Notes: generated from the letters alone by a model not told the origin. Counted from the stretch's first letter, positions 49,957-58,773 are shown. The stretch: DNA of 64,000 nt from Agreia bicolorata (GCF_000938265.1 NZ_JYFC01000010.1:1-64000); one strand, 5' to 3'. Numbers and translations: made by a program.

Positions 49957-51096
49957 GTGATCTACCTCGACCATGCCGCAAGCTCGCCTGTTCGCCCCGA
50001 GGTACTTCAGGCGATGTGGCCGTACCTCACAGGAGACTTCGGCAATCCGTCGAGCCACCATGCTCTCGGAGACTCGGCCTCGCGAGCCCTGGCCGACGCG
50101 CGCGCTCGCCTCGCCGCCTGGTTCGGCGCTCGACCGAGCGAGATCACCTTCACGTCGGGCGGCACCGAGGCCATCAATCTCGCGATCAAGGGCATCGCGC
50201 TGGGGCAGCCTCGCGGGCGCCACATCGTGACCACGCCGATCGAGCACGAGGCCACCCTCGAGTCGGTCGACTTTCTGCGCCGGGTGCACGGCTTCGATGT
50301 GTCGTTCGTGCCGGTGGATGCGACGGGCCGGGTCGACCTCGACGCCCTCGCCGGGCTGCTGCGGCACGACACAACGCTCGTGAGCGTGATGGCGGCGAAC
50401 AACGAGATCGGCACTCTGCAGGACACAGCAGCGATCGGCGCTCTGGCGCACAACGCCGGCACCGTGATGCATGTCGACGCCGTACAGGCCGCCGGCTGGC
50501 TCGACGTGAGTCTGGATGCGCTCGGTGCCGACGCCGTGTCGATCTCGGGTCACAAGGTGGGTGCGCCGAAGGGCGTGGGTGCTCTGGCCGCACGCTCCCG
50601 GGTGGTTCTGGAACCGCTGCTGCACGGCGGAGGCCAGGAGCGAGGCCGGCGATCCGGCACCGAGAATGTGGCCGCGGCCGTGGGGCTGACGACCGCCGTC
50701 GAGCTGTCCGAGACCGACCGCACCGAGGCATCCGAGCGGGTCGTCGGGCTGCGCGATGAGCTCATTGCGCGCATCGAGGCGGCGCTCCCCTCGGCGATGC
50801 TCACAGGTTCACGCGAGCACAGGCTGCCGTCGATCGCCTCGTTCCTGTTTCCCGGAACGAGCGGCGAGGGCGTGCTGCTCGGGCTCGAGGAGCGCGGCGT
50901 CGTGTCGTCGAGCGGATCGGCCTGCGCCGCCGGCAGCGACGAGCCGTCGCCTGTGCTGCTCGCGCTGGGTATCGATCCGGCGGATGCGCAGACTGCCGTT
51001 CGCTTCAGCCTCTCGCCCGCGACGACCGCCGCCGACGTCGAGACGGCCGCCGCTGCGACTGCAGAAGCAGTACGCACGCTGACGCAGTTGCGCTGA
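49957..51096 (+). CDS. Cysteine desulfurase, NadS/IscS-like
   Basis: A 379-residue PLP enzyme of aminotransferase class V. It starts IYLDHAASSPVRPEVLQAMW, with TSGGTEAINLAIKG, the PLP-binding lysine in VSISGHKVGAPKGVGAL, and the catalytic cysteine in SSGSACAAGSDEPS. It releases sulfur from cysteine. Placed 127 bp after nadC on the same strand, it is likely dedicated to the NadA iron-sulfur cluster, as in other nad loci (NadS). A tRNA 2-thiouridylation role is the alternative. GTG 49957 follows the CCAGGAG site. Confidence 0.88.
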   Translation: MIYLDHAASSPVRPEVLQAMWPYLTGDFGNPSSHHALGDSASRALADARARLAAWFGARPSEITFTSGGTEAINLAIKGIALGQPRGRHIVTTPIEHEATLESVDFLRRVHGFDVSFVPVDATGRVDLDALAGLLRHDTTLVSVMAANNEIGTLQDTAAIGALAHNAGTVMHVDAVQAAGWLDVSLDALGADAVSISGHKVGAPKGVGALAARSRVVLEPLLHGGGQERGRRSGTENVAAAVGLTTAVELSETDRTEASERVVGLRDELIARIEAALPSAMLTGSREHRLPSIASFLFPGTSGEGVLLGLEERGVVSSSGSACAAGSDEPSPVLLALGIDPADAQTAVRFSLSPATTAADVETAAAATAEAVRTLTQLR

Positions 51097-51140
51097 GGCC
51101 GACACCCATTCCCTTCCGTTCCGGGCGTATCGTGGCCAGC

Positions 51141-51836
51141 ATGCACATCGTTCTCGTTCCCGGATTCTGGCTCGGCGGGTGGTCATGGGCTCCTGTGACC
51201 GCGGCCGTCGAGGCGGCAGGTCACACTCCGCATCCGCTCAGCCTGCCCGGCATGGACTCGGTTGATTCCGACCGCGCCGGCATCACGCTCGACGACCACA
51301 TCCGCTTCGTCGAGGAGTACATCACCGCGCTCGACGGCGATATCGTGCTCGTGGGCCACAGCGGAGGGGGCTCGGTGATCCACGCCGTCGTCGACCGCCA
51401 CCCCAACCGCATCCGGCATGCCGTCTATGTCGACAGCGGGCCCACCCCCGACGGCATGGAGATCAACGCCAACATCCCCGAGGTGAACGGCGAACTTCCC
51501 CTGCCCGCCTGGGACTTCTTCGACGACCTTGAGCTGACCGGACTCGACGACGCCGATCTCGCGAACTTCCGCGCCCGCGCCGTGCCCACCCCGACGCGGG
51601 TCGCCCGCGACCCGCAGGTGCTGACGAACGAGGCCCGCTACGAGGTTCCCGTCACCGTGATCACCTGCACCTACAGCGCCGAGGAGCTACGTCGCGGAAT
51701 GGGTGCCGGGGTGCCGTACTTCGCTGAGCTGCCGCGCATCCACGAGGTGGGAATCGTGGAGCTGCCAACCGGCCACTGGCCGCAGTTCTCGCGCCCGCGC
51801 GACCTGGCCAACGTGATCGTCGCCGCCATCCGCTAA
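51141..51836 (+). CDS. Alpha/beta hydrolase
   Basis: A 231-residue enzyme. LVPGFWLGGWSWAPVTAAVEAAGH is the usual N-terminal strand and oxyanion loop, with the nucleophile in VLVGHSGGGSVIHAV near residue 77 and the histidine in IVELPTGHWPQFSRP near the C-terminus. The acid may lie in VYVDSGPTPDG. The family is that of salicylate-esterase/methylesterase-like hydrolases; substrate unknown. Start ATG 51141 is chosen; GTG 51132 would add three residues. Confidence 0.8.
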   Translation: MHIVLVPGFWLGGWSWAPVTAAVEAAGHTPHPLSLPGMDSVDSDRAGITLDDHIRFVEEYITALDGDIVLVGHSGGGSVIHAVVDRHPNRIRHAVYVDSGPTPDGMEINANIPEVNGELPLPAWDFFDDLELTGLDDADLANFRARAVPTPTRVARDPQVLTNEARYEVPVTVITCTYSAEELRRGMGAGVPYFAELPRIHEVGIVELPTGHWPQFSRPRDLANVIVAAIR

Positions 51837-51849
51837 CCACCGATGTAAC

Positions 51850-51906
51850 TCAGGAGTAACGAGGGTTCCACGTACGAATTGACGAGATTCGGCCGTATTT
51901 TCCTGA
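51850..51906. repeat. 57-bp recurring intergenic element, copy C
   Basis: It begins TCAGGAGTAA and ends TATTTTCCTGA, again exactly 57 bp, with the AAC before it shared with copy B. Its middle contains CCACGTACGA, similar to CCACGTGCGA in copy A. It lies 14 bp after the hydrolase stop codon. Confidence 0.6.
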
Positions 51907-51935
51907 GCACGAGCGCCGACCGTCCAACAACAGAA

Positions 51936-51966
51936 ACGGCCCCCAGCGCAGAGCGCCGGGGGCCGT
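51936..51966. terminator. Strong GC hairpin between convergent genes
   Basis: ACGGCCCCCAGCGC pairs with GCGCCGGGGGCCGT across the triloop AGA, with a single A/C mismatch. It lies 15 bp beyond the stop of the LANTG protein gene, read on the minus strand, and serves as its terminator; the plus-strand hydrolase may use it as well. Confidence 0.8.
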
Positions 51967-51980
51967 TCGGTTGAGCGAGT

Positions 51981-53012
51981 CTAAACGTTCGCGCGGCGAC
52001 GACGGATGGCAGGCACCAGCAGCGCCAGGCCTAGCATGGCGACCAGCGCTCCACCCGCGGCGATCGGCGCCGCGTCGACACCGGTGTTCGCGAGCTTCGG
52101 CGCGGGCGGGGTCACCGGCGTGACCGGGGCCACGGCGGGCGGCTGCACAACCGGCGGCTCGACCGGTACGACCGGGCCGGGTATGTAGAGCAGCGACTGG
52201 ATGTAGATGGTCTGCTCTGCGTCGGCAATCGTGCCCGAGCGGAGAGAGCTGCCGGCGAGATCGGCGAGATCTGCACTCCAGAGGTCTCCGGTCCGGCCTT
52301 CTACTTCGTCCTCACCGGAGTCCACCTCCATCCATAGGACGCCGGCCCTGTCGATCTGCAGAGAGAAGATACCGCCGTCGACATCGACAATTCCGACCAA
52401 CGTCGCGGTTCCCGCCACGACATCGATAGTGAACACCTGTCCTCCGGGCCTGATCGCGTAGAACAGTCCAGTCGTGGGATCGACGGAGAACCCCAGCAGG
52501 GCAGAAGTCCCGAGTACGGCGATCTTGGTCAGCGCGGCCGTGTCGAGGTCGAGCGAGTAGAGCGTGTCGTCCTGGATCGCGTACGCCGCACCGTCGTTTC
52601 CGATGGCCATCGAATCGATGCCGTTGCGCTCACCGTTGAGCGCGAGCATTCCCACCGGGGTGCTGTCTCCAGTCTTCGGATCGATCCTGGTGAGGACCGC
52701 CGGTTCGAGGCCCTCGGCGGAGTAGTAGGCGGTCGACGTGACGGGGTTCCAAGCGGCCTGCAGTGCGCATTCGGCTTCCGACTCCGGAGCGCCATCGCCG
52801 ATGGCAGTAGCGGCTGCTGTCGCCGCGTCGATCGAGAACAGCGTCAGAGCGTTCACGTCTTCGTCGCACGAGATCGCGTGGAGCGAGCCCGTGGCAAGCG
52901 TGCGGCCCGAGGCTGCCGATGCAGGAGCGGCGACGATGCCGATCGAGACGAGGCCGATGGTGAACGTTGCCACGCCCACGGCTATTCTTGCCCGAAGGCG
53001 CGAGTTATGCAT
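51981..53012 (-). CDS. LANTG-anchored surface protein, paralogue 1
   Basis: A 343-residue exported protein. The signal peptide (VGVATFTIGLVSIGIVAAPASA) ends near residue 33. The mature domain of about 230 residues repeats a strand plan such as LFSIDAATAAATAIG, LTRIDPKTGDSTPVG and VFTIDVVAGTATLVG, which suggests a beta-propeller. A Pro-rich stalk (PPVVQPPAVAPVTPVTPP) leads to the sorting signal LANTG, a hydrophobic helix and RRRRANV. It is about half identical to the next gene and shares leader, promoter and anchor with it. The function is unknown; such propellers often bind sugars or proteins. Confidence 0.8.
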   Translation of the reverse strand: MHNSRLRARIAVGVATFTIGLVSIGIVAAPASAASGRTLATGSLHAISCDEDVNALTLFSIDAATAAATAIGDGAPESEAECALQAAWNPVTSTAYYSAEGLEPAVLTRIDPKTGDSTPVGMLALNGERNGIDSMAIGNDGAAYAIQDDTLYSLDLDTAALTKIAVLGTSALLGFSVDPTTGLFYAIRPGGQVFTIDVVAGTATLVGIVDVDGGIFSLQIDRAGVLWMEVDSGEDEVEGRTGDLWSADLADLAGSSLRSGTIADAEQTIYIQSLLYIPGPVVPVEPPVVQPPAVAPVTPVTPPAPKLANTGVDAAPIAAGGALVAMLGLALLVPAIRRRRANV

Positions 53013-53073
53013 TGATGGATCCCCCGGATGATGGTGACGACCCACCTCGTGGGGATCGAACAGAATCACTGCC

Positions 53074-53121
53074 GTTGTCGGCAGATTCTCAGACAGTAAC
53101 AGAACGTGACGGTTCGTGGTA
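53074..53121 (-). promoter_or_regulatory. Duplicated promoter region with palindrome, paralogue 1
   Basis: About 48 bp match the corresponding region upstream of paralogue 2 (54307-54353) closely, although the coding sequences have diverged more. Each contains an inverted repeat, here GAACGTGACGGTTC at 53102-53115, followed on the coding strand by TGTTACTGTCTGAG. A bound regulator is suggested by the retained symmetry. Confidence 0.6.
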
Positions 53122-53151
53122 GTTTCGCTCGCTTTTGGCGGCGCACACAAA

Positions 53152-53211
53152 CGCGCCCGTTCGGTGCATCCGCGCCCGGTCGAACGGGGGCGGATGCGCC
53201 GAACGGGCGCG
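53152..53211. terminator. 22-bp stem-loop between the LANTG paralogues
   Basis: The arms 53152-53173 and 53190-53211 pair over 22 bases with one mismatch around a 16-base loop. It begins 7 bp after the stop of paralogue 2 on the minus strand and separates the two transcription units. Confidence 0.85.
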
Positions 53212-53217
53212 GATGCT

Positions 53218-54243
53218 TCAGCGAGCGGCGCGGCGACGGATGGCGGGCGCCAGAAGCGCCAGGCCGAGCAGTGCGACAAGCGCTCCGCCCGCTGCGATCG
53301 GAGCCGCGTCGACACCGGTGTTCGCGAGTTGCGGTGCGACCGGTGCAACGACCACGGCGGGCTCGACGACAGGAGCGACCGGAACGACCGGCTTGACCGG
53401 AGCCGGCACGAACAGCAGCGCCTCTGAGTAGACAGGATCCTCACCGACAGCGATGGCGCCGGAGAGAACAGAACTGCTCGAGAGATCGGCGGGGTCGACG
53501 CTCCACAGGTTCGCGACGAAGCCGAGGTCGGGCTCGAATGAGTCGCCTTCGATCCAGAGAATTCCGGCGGAGTCGATCTGCAGCGAGAACGGGGCGTTGA
53601 ACGAGCCGCTGTTGAGGCCGGTGTCTCCTACCAACGTCGCGGCACCGGTCGTGACGTCAACCGAGTAGAGCAGGCCCTCAGGGCTGATCGCGAAGAAGTC
53701 ACCGGTCGTCGGGTCGACCGCGAAGCCGTAGAGTCCGACGACGCCGAGCTGGCCCACTTCGGCCAGTTCACCGGTCGTGAGGTCAACAGTGAACAGCTCA
53801 TCGCCCGAGATCGCGAACGCTGCCCCGTCGAGTCCGATGGCCAGAGAGTCGACACGTTCGCCGCCACCCTCGAAGGTGAACGGCGCGACAGTCGCGCTGG
53901 CGCCGGTAGTGAGATCGACCGTGCCGAGCGTCGTGTCGGGGCCCCAGCTCACGAAATAGGCCGTCGACGTAAGAGGGTTCCATGCGGGCTGGCCCGCGCA
54001 AGCATTCTCCTCCGACGTGGCTGCGCCGATAGCCGTTGCACCCGCCGTCGCAGCGTCGATCGAGAAGAGTTGCGGGTTAAGAATGCCCTCATCGCACGAC
54101 AGAGCGTAGAGCGACGAGCCCGCGGGCAGGGAACGCCCTCCGGCAGCAGCAGCAGGAGCGGCGACGACGCCGATGCCGACGAATCCGATGACCAACGTGG
54201 CGATGCCCGTGGTGAGTTTTGCACGAAGGCGCGAATTATGCAC
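53218..54243 (-). CDS. LANTG-anchored surface protein, paralogue 2
   Basis: A 341-residue exported protein built like paralogue 1: signal peptide to about residue 33, a propeller-like domain with LFSIDAATAGATAIG, LFTVDLTTGELAEVG and LYSVDVTTGAATLVG, a short Pro/Val stalk and LANTG-helix-RRRAAR. The start is GTG (coding MHNSRLRAKL), preceded by AAGGGGACCCATCA, a variant of the common surface-gene leader. The last 30 residues are nearly identical to those of paralogue 1, which points to tandem duplication followed by divergence of the middle domain. Confidence 0.8.
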   Translation of the reverse strand: MHNSRLRAKLTTGIATLVIGFVGIGVVAAPAAAAGGRSLPAGSSLYALSCDEGILNPQLFSIDAATAGATAIGAATSEENACAGQPAWNPLTSTAYFVSWGPDTTLGTVDLTTGASATVAPFTFEGGGERVDSLAIGLDGAAFAISGDELFTVDLTTGELAEVGQLGVVGLYGFAVDPTTGDFFAISPEGLLYSVDVTTGAATLVGDTGLNSGSFNAPFSLQIDSAGILWIEGDSFEPDLGFVANLWSVDPADLSSSSVLSGAIAVGEDPVYSEALLFVPAPVKPVVPVAPVVEPAVVVAPVAPQLANTGVDAAPIAAGGALVALLGLALLAPAIRRRAAR

Positions 54244-54306
54244 TGATGGGTCCCCTTGAGTGACGATGACGATCCCTGCAACGAGGACCGAACAAGATGA
54301 GCTGCA

Positions 54307-54353
54307 GTTGTAGGCAGATTCTCAGACAGTAGCAGAACGTTACAGTTCGTACT
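54307..54353 (-). promoter_or_regulatory. Duplicated promoter region with palindrome, paralogue 2
   Basis: Counterpart of 53074-53121. The inverted repeat is GAACGTTACAGTTC at 54335-54348. The paired changes in the two copies (GTGACG versus GTTACA) keep the GAAC/GTTC arms, as expected for a binding site. Confidence 0.6.
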
Positions 54354-54378
54354 AAATTTTCGTCATCTTCTGGAGAGG

Positions 54379-55671
54379 TTATTGCCCTCTCGACATGAAC
54401 CGCCGCACCGCGGGATCGACGGAGATGTCGGCCGGCCTCAGCGGCCTCGTGAGGTACAGACCGTCGAGGCTCGTGAGTCGTGACAGCGCGACGTAGGTCT
54501 GCCCCGCGCTGAACACCCTCTGGCCCAGATCGACGATCGCCTGGTCGTAGGTCTTGCCCTGGCTCTTGTGAATGGTGACGGCCCACGCGAGGCGCAGCGG
54601 GAACTGCGTGAACTCGCCGATTACGTCTTTGGTGAGCTTCTTATCATCGGCCGAATACGAGTAGCGATGCTTCTCCCAGCTCACCGGGTCGACCTCGTGC
54701 ACCTCGCCGTCGATCTCGACCCAGATCGAACCGGCCTTGCTGATCTTCGAGACCACGCCGACCGATCCGTTGACCCAGCGCTGCTCGGAGTCGTTGCGCA
54801 GAAACATGACCTGTGCGCCGACCTTGAGTTCGAGCGCCTCTTCAGCCGGGTAGTTGCGGCCTCCGAAGTCGCCCGACACCTCGGCGTTCGCCGTGCGCAC
54901 CTTTCCAGGCAGCCTCTTGAGCGCCTCCGCATTGATGCGGTTCACCGCATCATTGCGCGTGGCCAGGGTGATCGTGCCGTCGCTGGGAGGAGTTCGGGAT
55001 CCCGCGCCGTTGAGCGCATCCGCTATCTCTTTCGTCACCTGGCCGTGGCGCACCGCGTTGAGCATGAACTTGAAATCATCGTCGTGCTGGCGGTGGATCT
55101 CGGTGAGCTCGACGACCGTGAGCGACACCTCGCTCCACACCTTTGCGTCGAAGAACCACATCGACCGATAGTGGTCGGTGAAGTAGGCGCGCTCATCTGC
55201 ATCTCCCGGAACAGGAGCCAGCTGGTACGGATCTCCGAACAGCACCACCTGCACTCCGCCGAACGGAACAGTCGGCTTGTGCCGGGCCTTGCGCAGGGAG
55301 CGGTCGATCGCATCCATCAGGTCGGCGTTCACCATCGAGACCTCGTCGATCACGAGCGTGTCGATGGTGTTGAGCATCTTGCGCACGTCGCCGTTCTGCT
55401 CGATGTCGGAGTCGGCGATGACCCCGATCGGCAGCCGGAAGAGCGAATGAATGGTCTGCCCGCCGACGTTGAGCGCGGCGACTCCCGTGGGGGCCGAGAT
55501 CACGAGCTGCTTCTCGGTGTTCCAGCTGAGGTGGTTGAGCAGCGTGGACTTTCCGGTTCCCGCACGACCCGTGACGAACACGTGGTTCTTCGTCGACTCG
55601 ATCAGATCGAAGACGCGCTTCTGCTCGGCTGACAGATCGGGAAGGGACACGCGGAACGACTTTCTCTGCAC
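54379..55671 (-). CDS. Pif1-like DNA helicase
   Basis: A 430-residue superfamily 1 helicase. Walker A is VTGRAGTGKSTLLNHL near residue 35; VISAPTGVAALNVGGQTIHSLF is motif Ia, VIDEVSMVNADLMDAI Walker B and LFGDPYQLAPVP motif III. The C-terminal half has LRLAWAVTIHKSQGKTYDQA and YVALSRLTSLDGLYLTRPL. These are Pif1/RecD2-type features. Bacterial relatives unwind forked DNA and G-quadruplexes; this is the compact form without the extra C-terminal domain. It stands alone between the LANTG pair and a divergent membrane protein. Confidence 0.88.
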   Translation of the reverse strand: MQRKSFRVSLPDLSAEQKRVFDLIESTKNHVFVTGRAGTGKSTLLNHLSWNTEKQLVISAPTGVAALNVGGQTIHSLFRLPIGVIADSDIEQNGDVRKMLNTIDTLVIDEVSMVNADLMDAIDRSLRKARHKPTVPFGGVQVVLFGDPYQLAPVPGDADERAYFTDHYRSMWFFDAKVWSEVSLTVVELTEIHRQHDDDFKFMLNAVRHGQVTKEIADALNGAGSRTPPSDGTITLATRNDAVNRINAEALKRLPGKVRTANAEVSGDFGGRNYPAEEALELKVGAQVMFLRNDSEQRWVNGSVGVVSKISKAGSIWVEIDGEVHEVDPVSWEKHRYSYSADDKKLTKDVIGEFTQFPLRLAWAVTIHKSQGKTYDQAIVDLGQRVFSAGQTYVALSRLTSLDGLYLTRPLRPADISVDPAVRRFMSRGQ

Positions 55672-55753
55672 GGCGACGAGGGGAAGACATCCAATCTACC
55701 GGGCGTGTCACCCGGCGCGGCTGGCCCACGGCGGCATTGCCTAGACTGACCCC

Positions 55754-56818
55754 ATGGATGTGCATGTGCAGAAGAGGCGCATCTCATCAACGCAGGTCGC
55801 GTTGGCCTGGTGCGGCGCGCTGCTGCTGCTCGTCGGAGTCTTCGCAGGCGGGGTGCTTGCGCTCAACCTCACAGTGTTCGGCTCGAGCGGATTCGTCACC
55901 ACCTATCTACAGACGCTCGGAGCACGCGACGTCGACGGCGCTCTCTCGATGCCCGGGGTCGAGCTTCCCGACGGTCTCACGCCCGATTCGGCCGGTGCTG
56001 CTCTGCTGAAGCGAAACACACTCGGCACCATCAGCAAAATCCGTGTGACCGACGACACCGACCTCGGCTCGGGAGTGCACCGCGTCACGGCGAGCTACAC
56101 GCTCCAGGGCGCCGACCAGCAGTCGGCACGAACACAGAGCGAATTCGTGGTCGAGCGCGACGGCACGAACTTCGGCGTCTTCAGCCAGTGGCGGTTCAAA
56201 GAGTCACCCGTCGCGACACTCTCGCTGGCGGTGACCAACACGACCAGCGTGACCGTCGGAACAGGCGAGCTCGACGCATCCGATCTCGGCGCCGGCGCCG
56301 GCGCATTCGGCGCAGGGGGACGATTCACCGTGCTGGTGCCCTCGCTCGTGGTTCTCTCGCACGAGTCGCACTACCTCACGAGCGACACCGTCGCCGTGGC
56401 CCTGCCCGATCCAGGACAGACGGAGAACGGCATCATCAAGGCCGTCCCCAACGACCTCTTCACGCAGGCCGTGTCTGACCAGCTCACCGGCTTCCTCGCC
56501 GACTGCGCCGCGCAGAAGGTGCTGTATCCGGTGGGCTGCCCATTCTCGAAGGGCATCACCGATCGCATCGAGGGCGATCCGAGCTGGTCGATCGTGACAT
56601 ATCCGCAGATCAAGGTGGTCGCCGGTCCGTCGTCGTGGCTTCTGGCAGACAACGCCGGTGCGGCCCACATCGACGTTCAGGTGAAGTCGCTGTTTGATGG
56701 CACCGTGTCGGCGTTGAGCGAAGACGTTCCGTTCTCGCTGAACTACGCGATCACGCTCGACGACGCGGGGCAGATCACCTTCGCGGCCCGCTCGGAGAAC
56801 GCTGCGCAGCTCAACTAG
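55754..56818 (+). CDS. Hypothetical single-pass membrane protein
   Basis: A 354-residue protein. An N-terminal helix (VALAWCGALLLLVGVFAGGVLALNL, about residues 17-41) anchors a large outer domain rich in beta strands. The region FVTTYLQTLGARDVDGALSM resembles the short helical start of NTF2-like or lumazine-binding-type modules found in actinobacterial exported proteins, but I cannot assign a family. Two cysteines (FLADCAAQ, YPVGCPF) may form a disulfide. Its TAG stop overlaps that of the convergent CopD-CtaG gene (CTAG). Confidence 0.7.
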   Translation: MDVHVQKRRISSTQVALAWCGALLLLVGVFAGGVLALNLTVFGSSGFVTTYLQTLGARDVDGALSMPGVELPDGLTPDSAGAALLKRNTLGTISKIRVTDDTDLGSGVHRVTASYTLQGADQQSARTQSEFVVERDGTNFGVFSQWRFKESPVATLSLAVTNTTSVTVGTGELDASDLGAGAGAFGAGGRFTVLVPSLVVLSHESHYLTSDTVAVALPDPGQTENGIIKAVPNDLFTQAVSDQLTGFLADCAAQKVLYPVGCPFSKGITDRIEGDPSWSIVTYPQIKVVAGPSSWLLADNAGAAHIDVQVKSLFDGTVSALSEDVPFSLNYAITLDDAGQITFAARSENAAQLN

Positions 56819-58773
56819 CGACGGGAGTTGAGACGCTCGAGCATCGCGTTGTACTCGCCCAGTTCGGCCTCGTTGGTGCGATCCGCTGTGCGGTCGCGAC
56901 GCGTGGTCTCTTTCTTGTCCTGCTTGCTCCACTGGATGGCGACGGCGATCGCAAGGATGACGGTCGGGATCTCGCCGACACTCCACGCGATTCCACCGCC
57001 GGCCTGCTGGTCTTCGATGGCGCTCACGCCCCACGGCCTGCCCATCGCGCCGTACCAGTCTGCAAGCAGCAGCCCGTTGCCGGTCATCATCGCGAGCCCG
57101 AAGAACGCGTGGAACGCCATGACCGCGAGCAGAAGAAGCAGCCGGAACGGATACGGGAAACGGTAAGGCACGGGGTCGACGCCGATGAGCGCCTGAACGA
57201 GCAGGTAGCCGGTGACGAGGAAGTGGGCGATCATCCACTCGTGGCCGATGTGATCGACAGTCGCCCAACGGAACAGCGGCGAGTAGTAGAAGACCCAGAG
57301 GCTGCCGGCGAAGAGCAGGGCCGCAACGATCGGATTGGCGAGGAAAGAGCCGACCTTGGAGTGCACGGCCAGGAGAACCCACTCGCGACCGCCGCGCGTT
57401 CCATCTTGCCGTTTGGCGACCGCGCGCATGATGAGCGTGATGGGAGCCGCGGGAACCAGGAACAACGGAACCATCATGCTCAGGGTCATGTGTCCGAGCA
57501 TGTGCATGCTGAAGAGGTACTTCTCGTAGACGTTGACGCCGCCGTTGGTCACATAGAAGAGCAGCAGCATGCCGGCCACCCATAAGACGCTGCGGTGAAT
57601 GGGCCACTTGTCTCCGCGCTTGCGCAGGCGGCGCACGCCGGCCAGGTAGAAGACGATGCCGAAGCCGCAAAGCAGGATCCAGAGCAGGTCGAAGTTCCAC
57701 TCGGTGAAGTAGCGGGAGAATTCGAGCTCGGGCGGAAGCTGCTCGCCCGTGAGGATCTGCGCCGGCGTGCGGATGGCGGGGATGGCCTGGTCAACGGGTG
57801 GGGCCGAACGGCCGAGAGCGGCGGCGGCTCCCGAGGCGATGCCCATGAAGGCCAACTCGACGACCGCGATCTTCCAGAAGAAGTAGCGTCGGCCCGACTC
57901 GGCGAGACGACCGATGAGCGAGCGACGGTAGGCCGCACCGAAGATGCCGAGCGCGATCAGCGCCGAGACCTTGATGAGCACGAGCAGCCCGTAGGGCGTG
58001 AGCAGACGATCGAGGCTGCCGATGCGCAGTTCGGCGCTGACATAGCCGGATGCCGCGACCACGATGAACGACACCAGCGCCACGGTCGAATAGCGCGAGA
58101 TGACCGAGAGCATGCGGTCGTTGTCGAGCTGCGGCGAGATGATCACCAGCACGAGGAGACCGCCGAGCCAGACCGCAGCAAACACGAGGTGCAGTCCGAG
58201 CGCCGTGATCGCGGCGTCGTGGCCTGTTGTTCCGGCTGCGTGGCCCTGCTGCGCCATGGGCACGAGCATCACCACCGCGAGCACCCCCACGAAGACGAGG
58301 GCCGTGACATTGCGCACCGCAAAACAGAGAACAGTGATGGCGGCCGCGATCAGCGTTGTGATGAGCCACGCCTGACCGATCTCGACCTGGGTCAGAAACT
58401 GACCGAGCAGCTCGCCGTAGGAATTGTCGAACCGCACCGACTTGACCGTGAGCTGCAGAAAGGTGAGAAACCCCGTGGCTGCCGAAGCCACGGTGAGAAT
58501 GGCAGCTGAGCCCGCAGCCACGTCGAGGGCCCGATTGAACTCGGGCTTGTCTGAGCGCAACGCGAAGACAGCGAGCATCAGAGCGCCGAGCACTCCCGCA
58601 GCGCCGAGGTTCACGATCATCTTGGTGACCGGAATGCCGTAGCGCACGACCGGGCCTGGATCTTGCAACAGTTGCGCATCCGCACCGCCGGCAATGCGCA
58701 GGCCGACGAGCAGCATCACGAAACCGACCGCGAGGAGCACGGCAGGACCTACGATTCGAACGACTCTCGGCAC
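56815..58773 (-). CDS. CopD-CtaG fusion membrane protein
   Basis: A 652-residue protein with about fourteen helices. The first 340 residues match CopD-type copper import proteins (WLITTLIAAAITVLCF, HLVFAAVWLGGLLVLVI, LLVLIKVSALIALGIFGA). Residues 360-620 match the caa3-type CtaG assembly factor (RYFTEWNFDLLWILLCG, SMHMLGHMTLSMMVPLFLV, HEWMIAHFLVTGYLLVQALIGVDP). This fusion is common in Actinobacteria and links copper uptake with insertion into cytochrome oxidase. The short cytoplasmic C-terminus is charged. No cytochrome oxidase genes lie nearby. It is divergent from a TetR regulator. Confidence 0.85.
   Translation of the reverse strand: MPRVVRIVGPAVLLAVGFVMLLVGLRIAGGADAQLLQDPGPVVRYGIPVTKMIVNLGAAGVLGALMLAVFALRSDKPEFNRALDVAAGSAAILTVASAATGFLTFLQLTVKSVRFDNSYGELLGQFLTQVEIGQAWLITTLIAAAITVLCFAVRNVTALVFVGVLAVVMLVPMAQQGHAAGTTGHDAAITALGLHLVFAAVWLGGLLVLVIISPQLDNDRMLSVISRYSTVALVSFIVVAASGYVSAELRIGSLDRLLTPYGLLVLIKVSALIALGIFGAAYRRSLIGRLAESGRRYFFWKIAVVELAFMGIASGAAAALGRSAPPVDQAIPAIRTPAQILTGEQLPPELEFSRYFTEWNFDLLWILLCGFGIVFYLAGVRRLRKRGDKWPIHRSVLWVAGMLLLFYVTNGGVNVYEKYLFSMHMLGHMTLSMMVPLFLVPAAPITLIMRAVAKRQDGTRGGREWVLLAVHSKVGSFLANPIVAALLFAGSLWVFYYSPLFRWATVDHIGHEWMIAHFLVTGYLLVQALIGVDPVPYRFPYPFRLLLLLAVMAFHAFFGLAMMTGNGLLLADWYGAMGRPWGVSAIEDQQAGGGIAWSVGEIPTVILAIAVAIQWSKQDKKETTRRDRTADRTNEAELGEYNAMLERLNSRR

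Noticed and set aside
54568-55632. 354-codon plus-strand frame opposite the Pif1-like helicase
   Set aside because: Composition is that of an antisense shadow and the helicase motifs on the other strand are complete.
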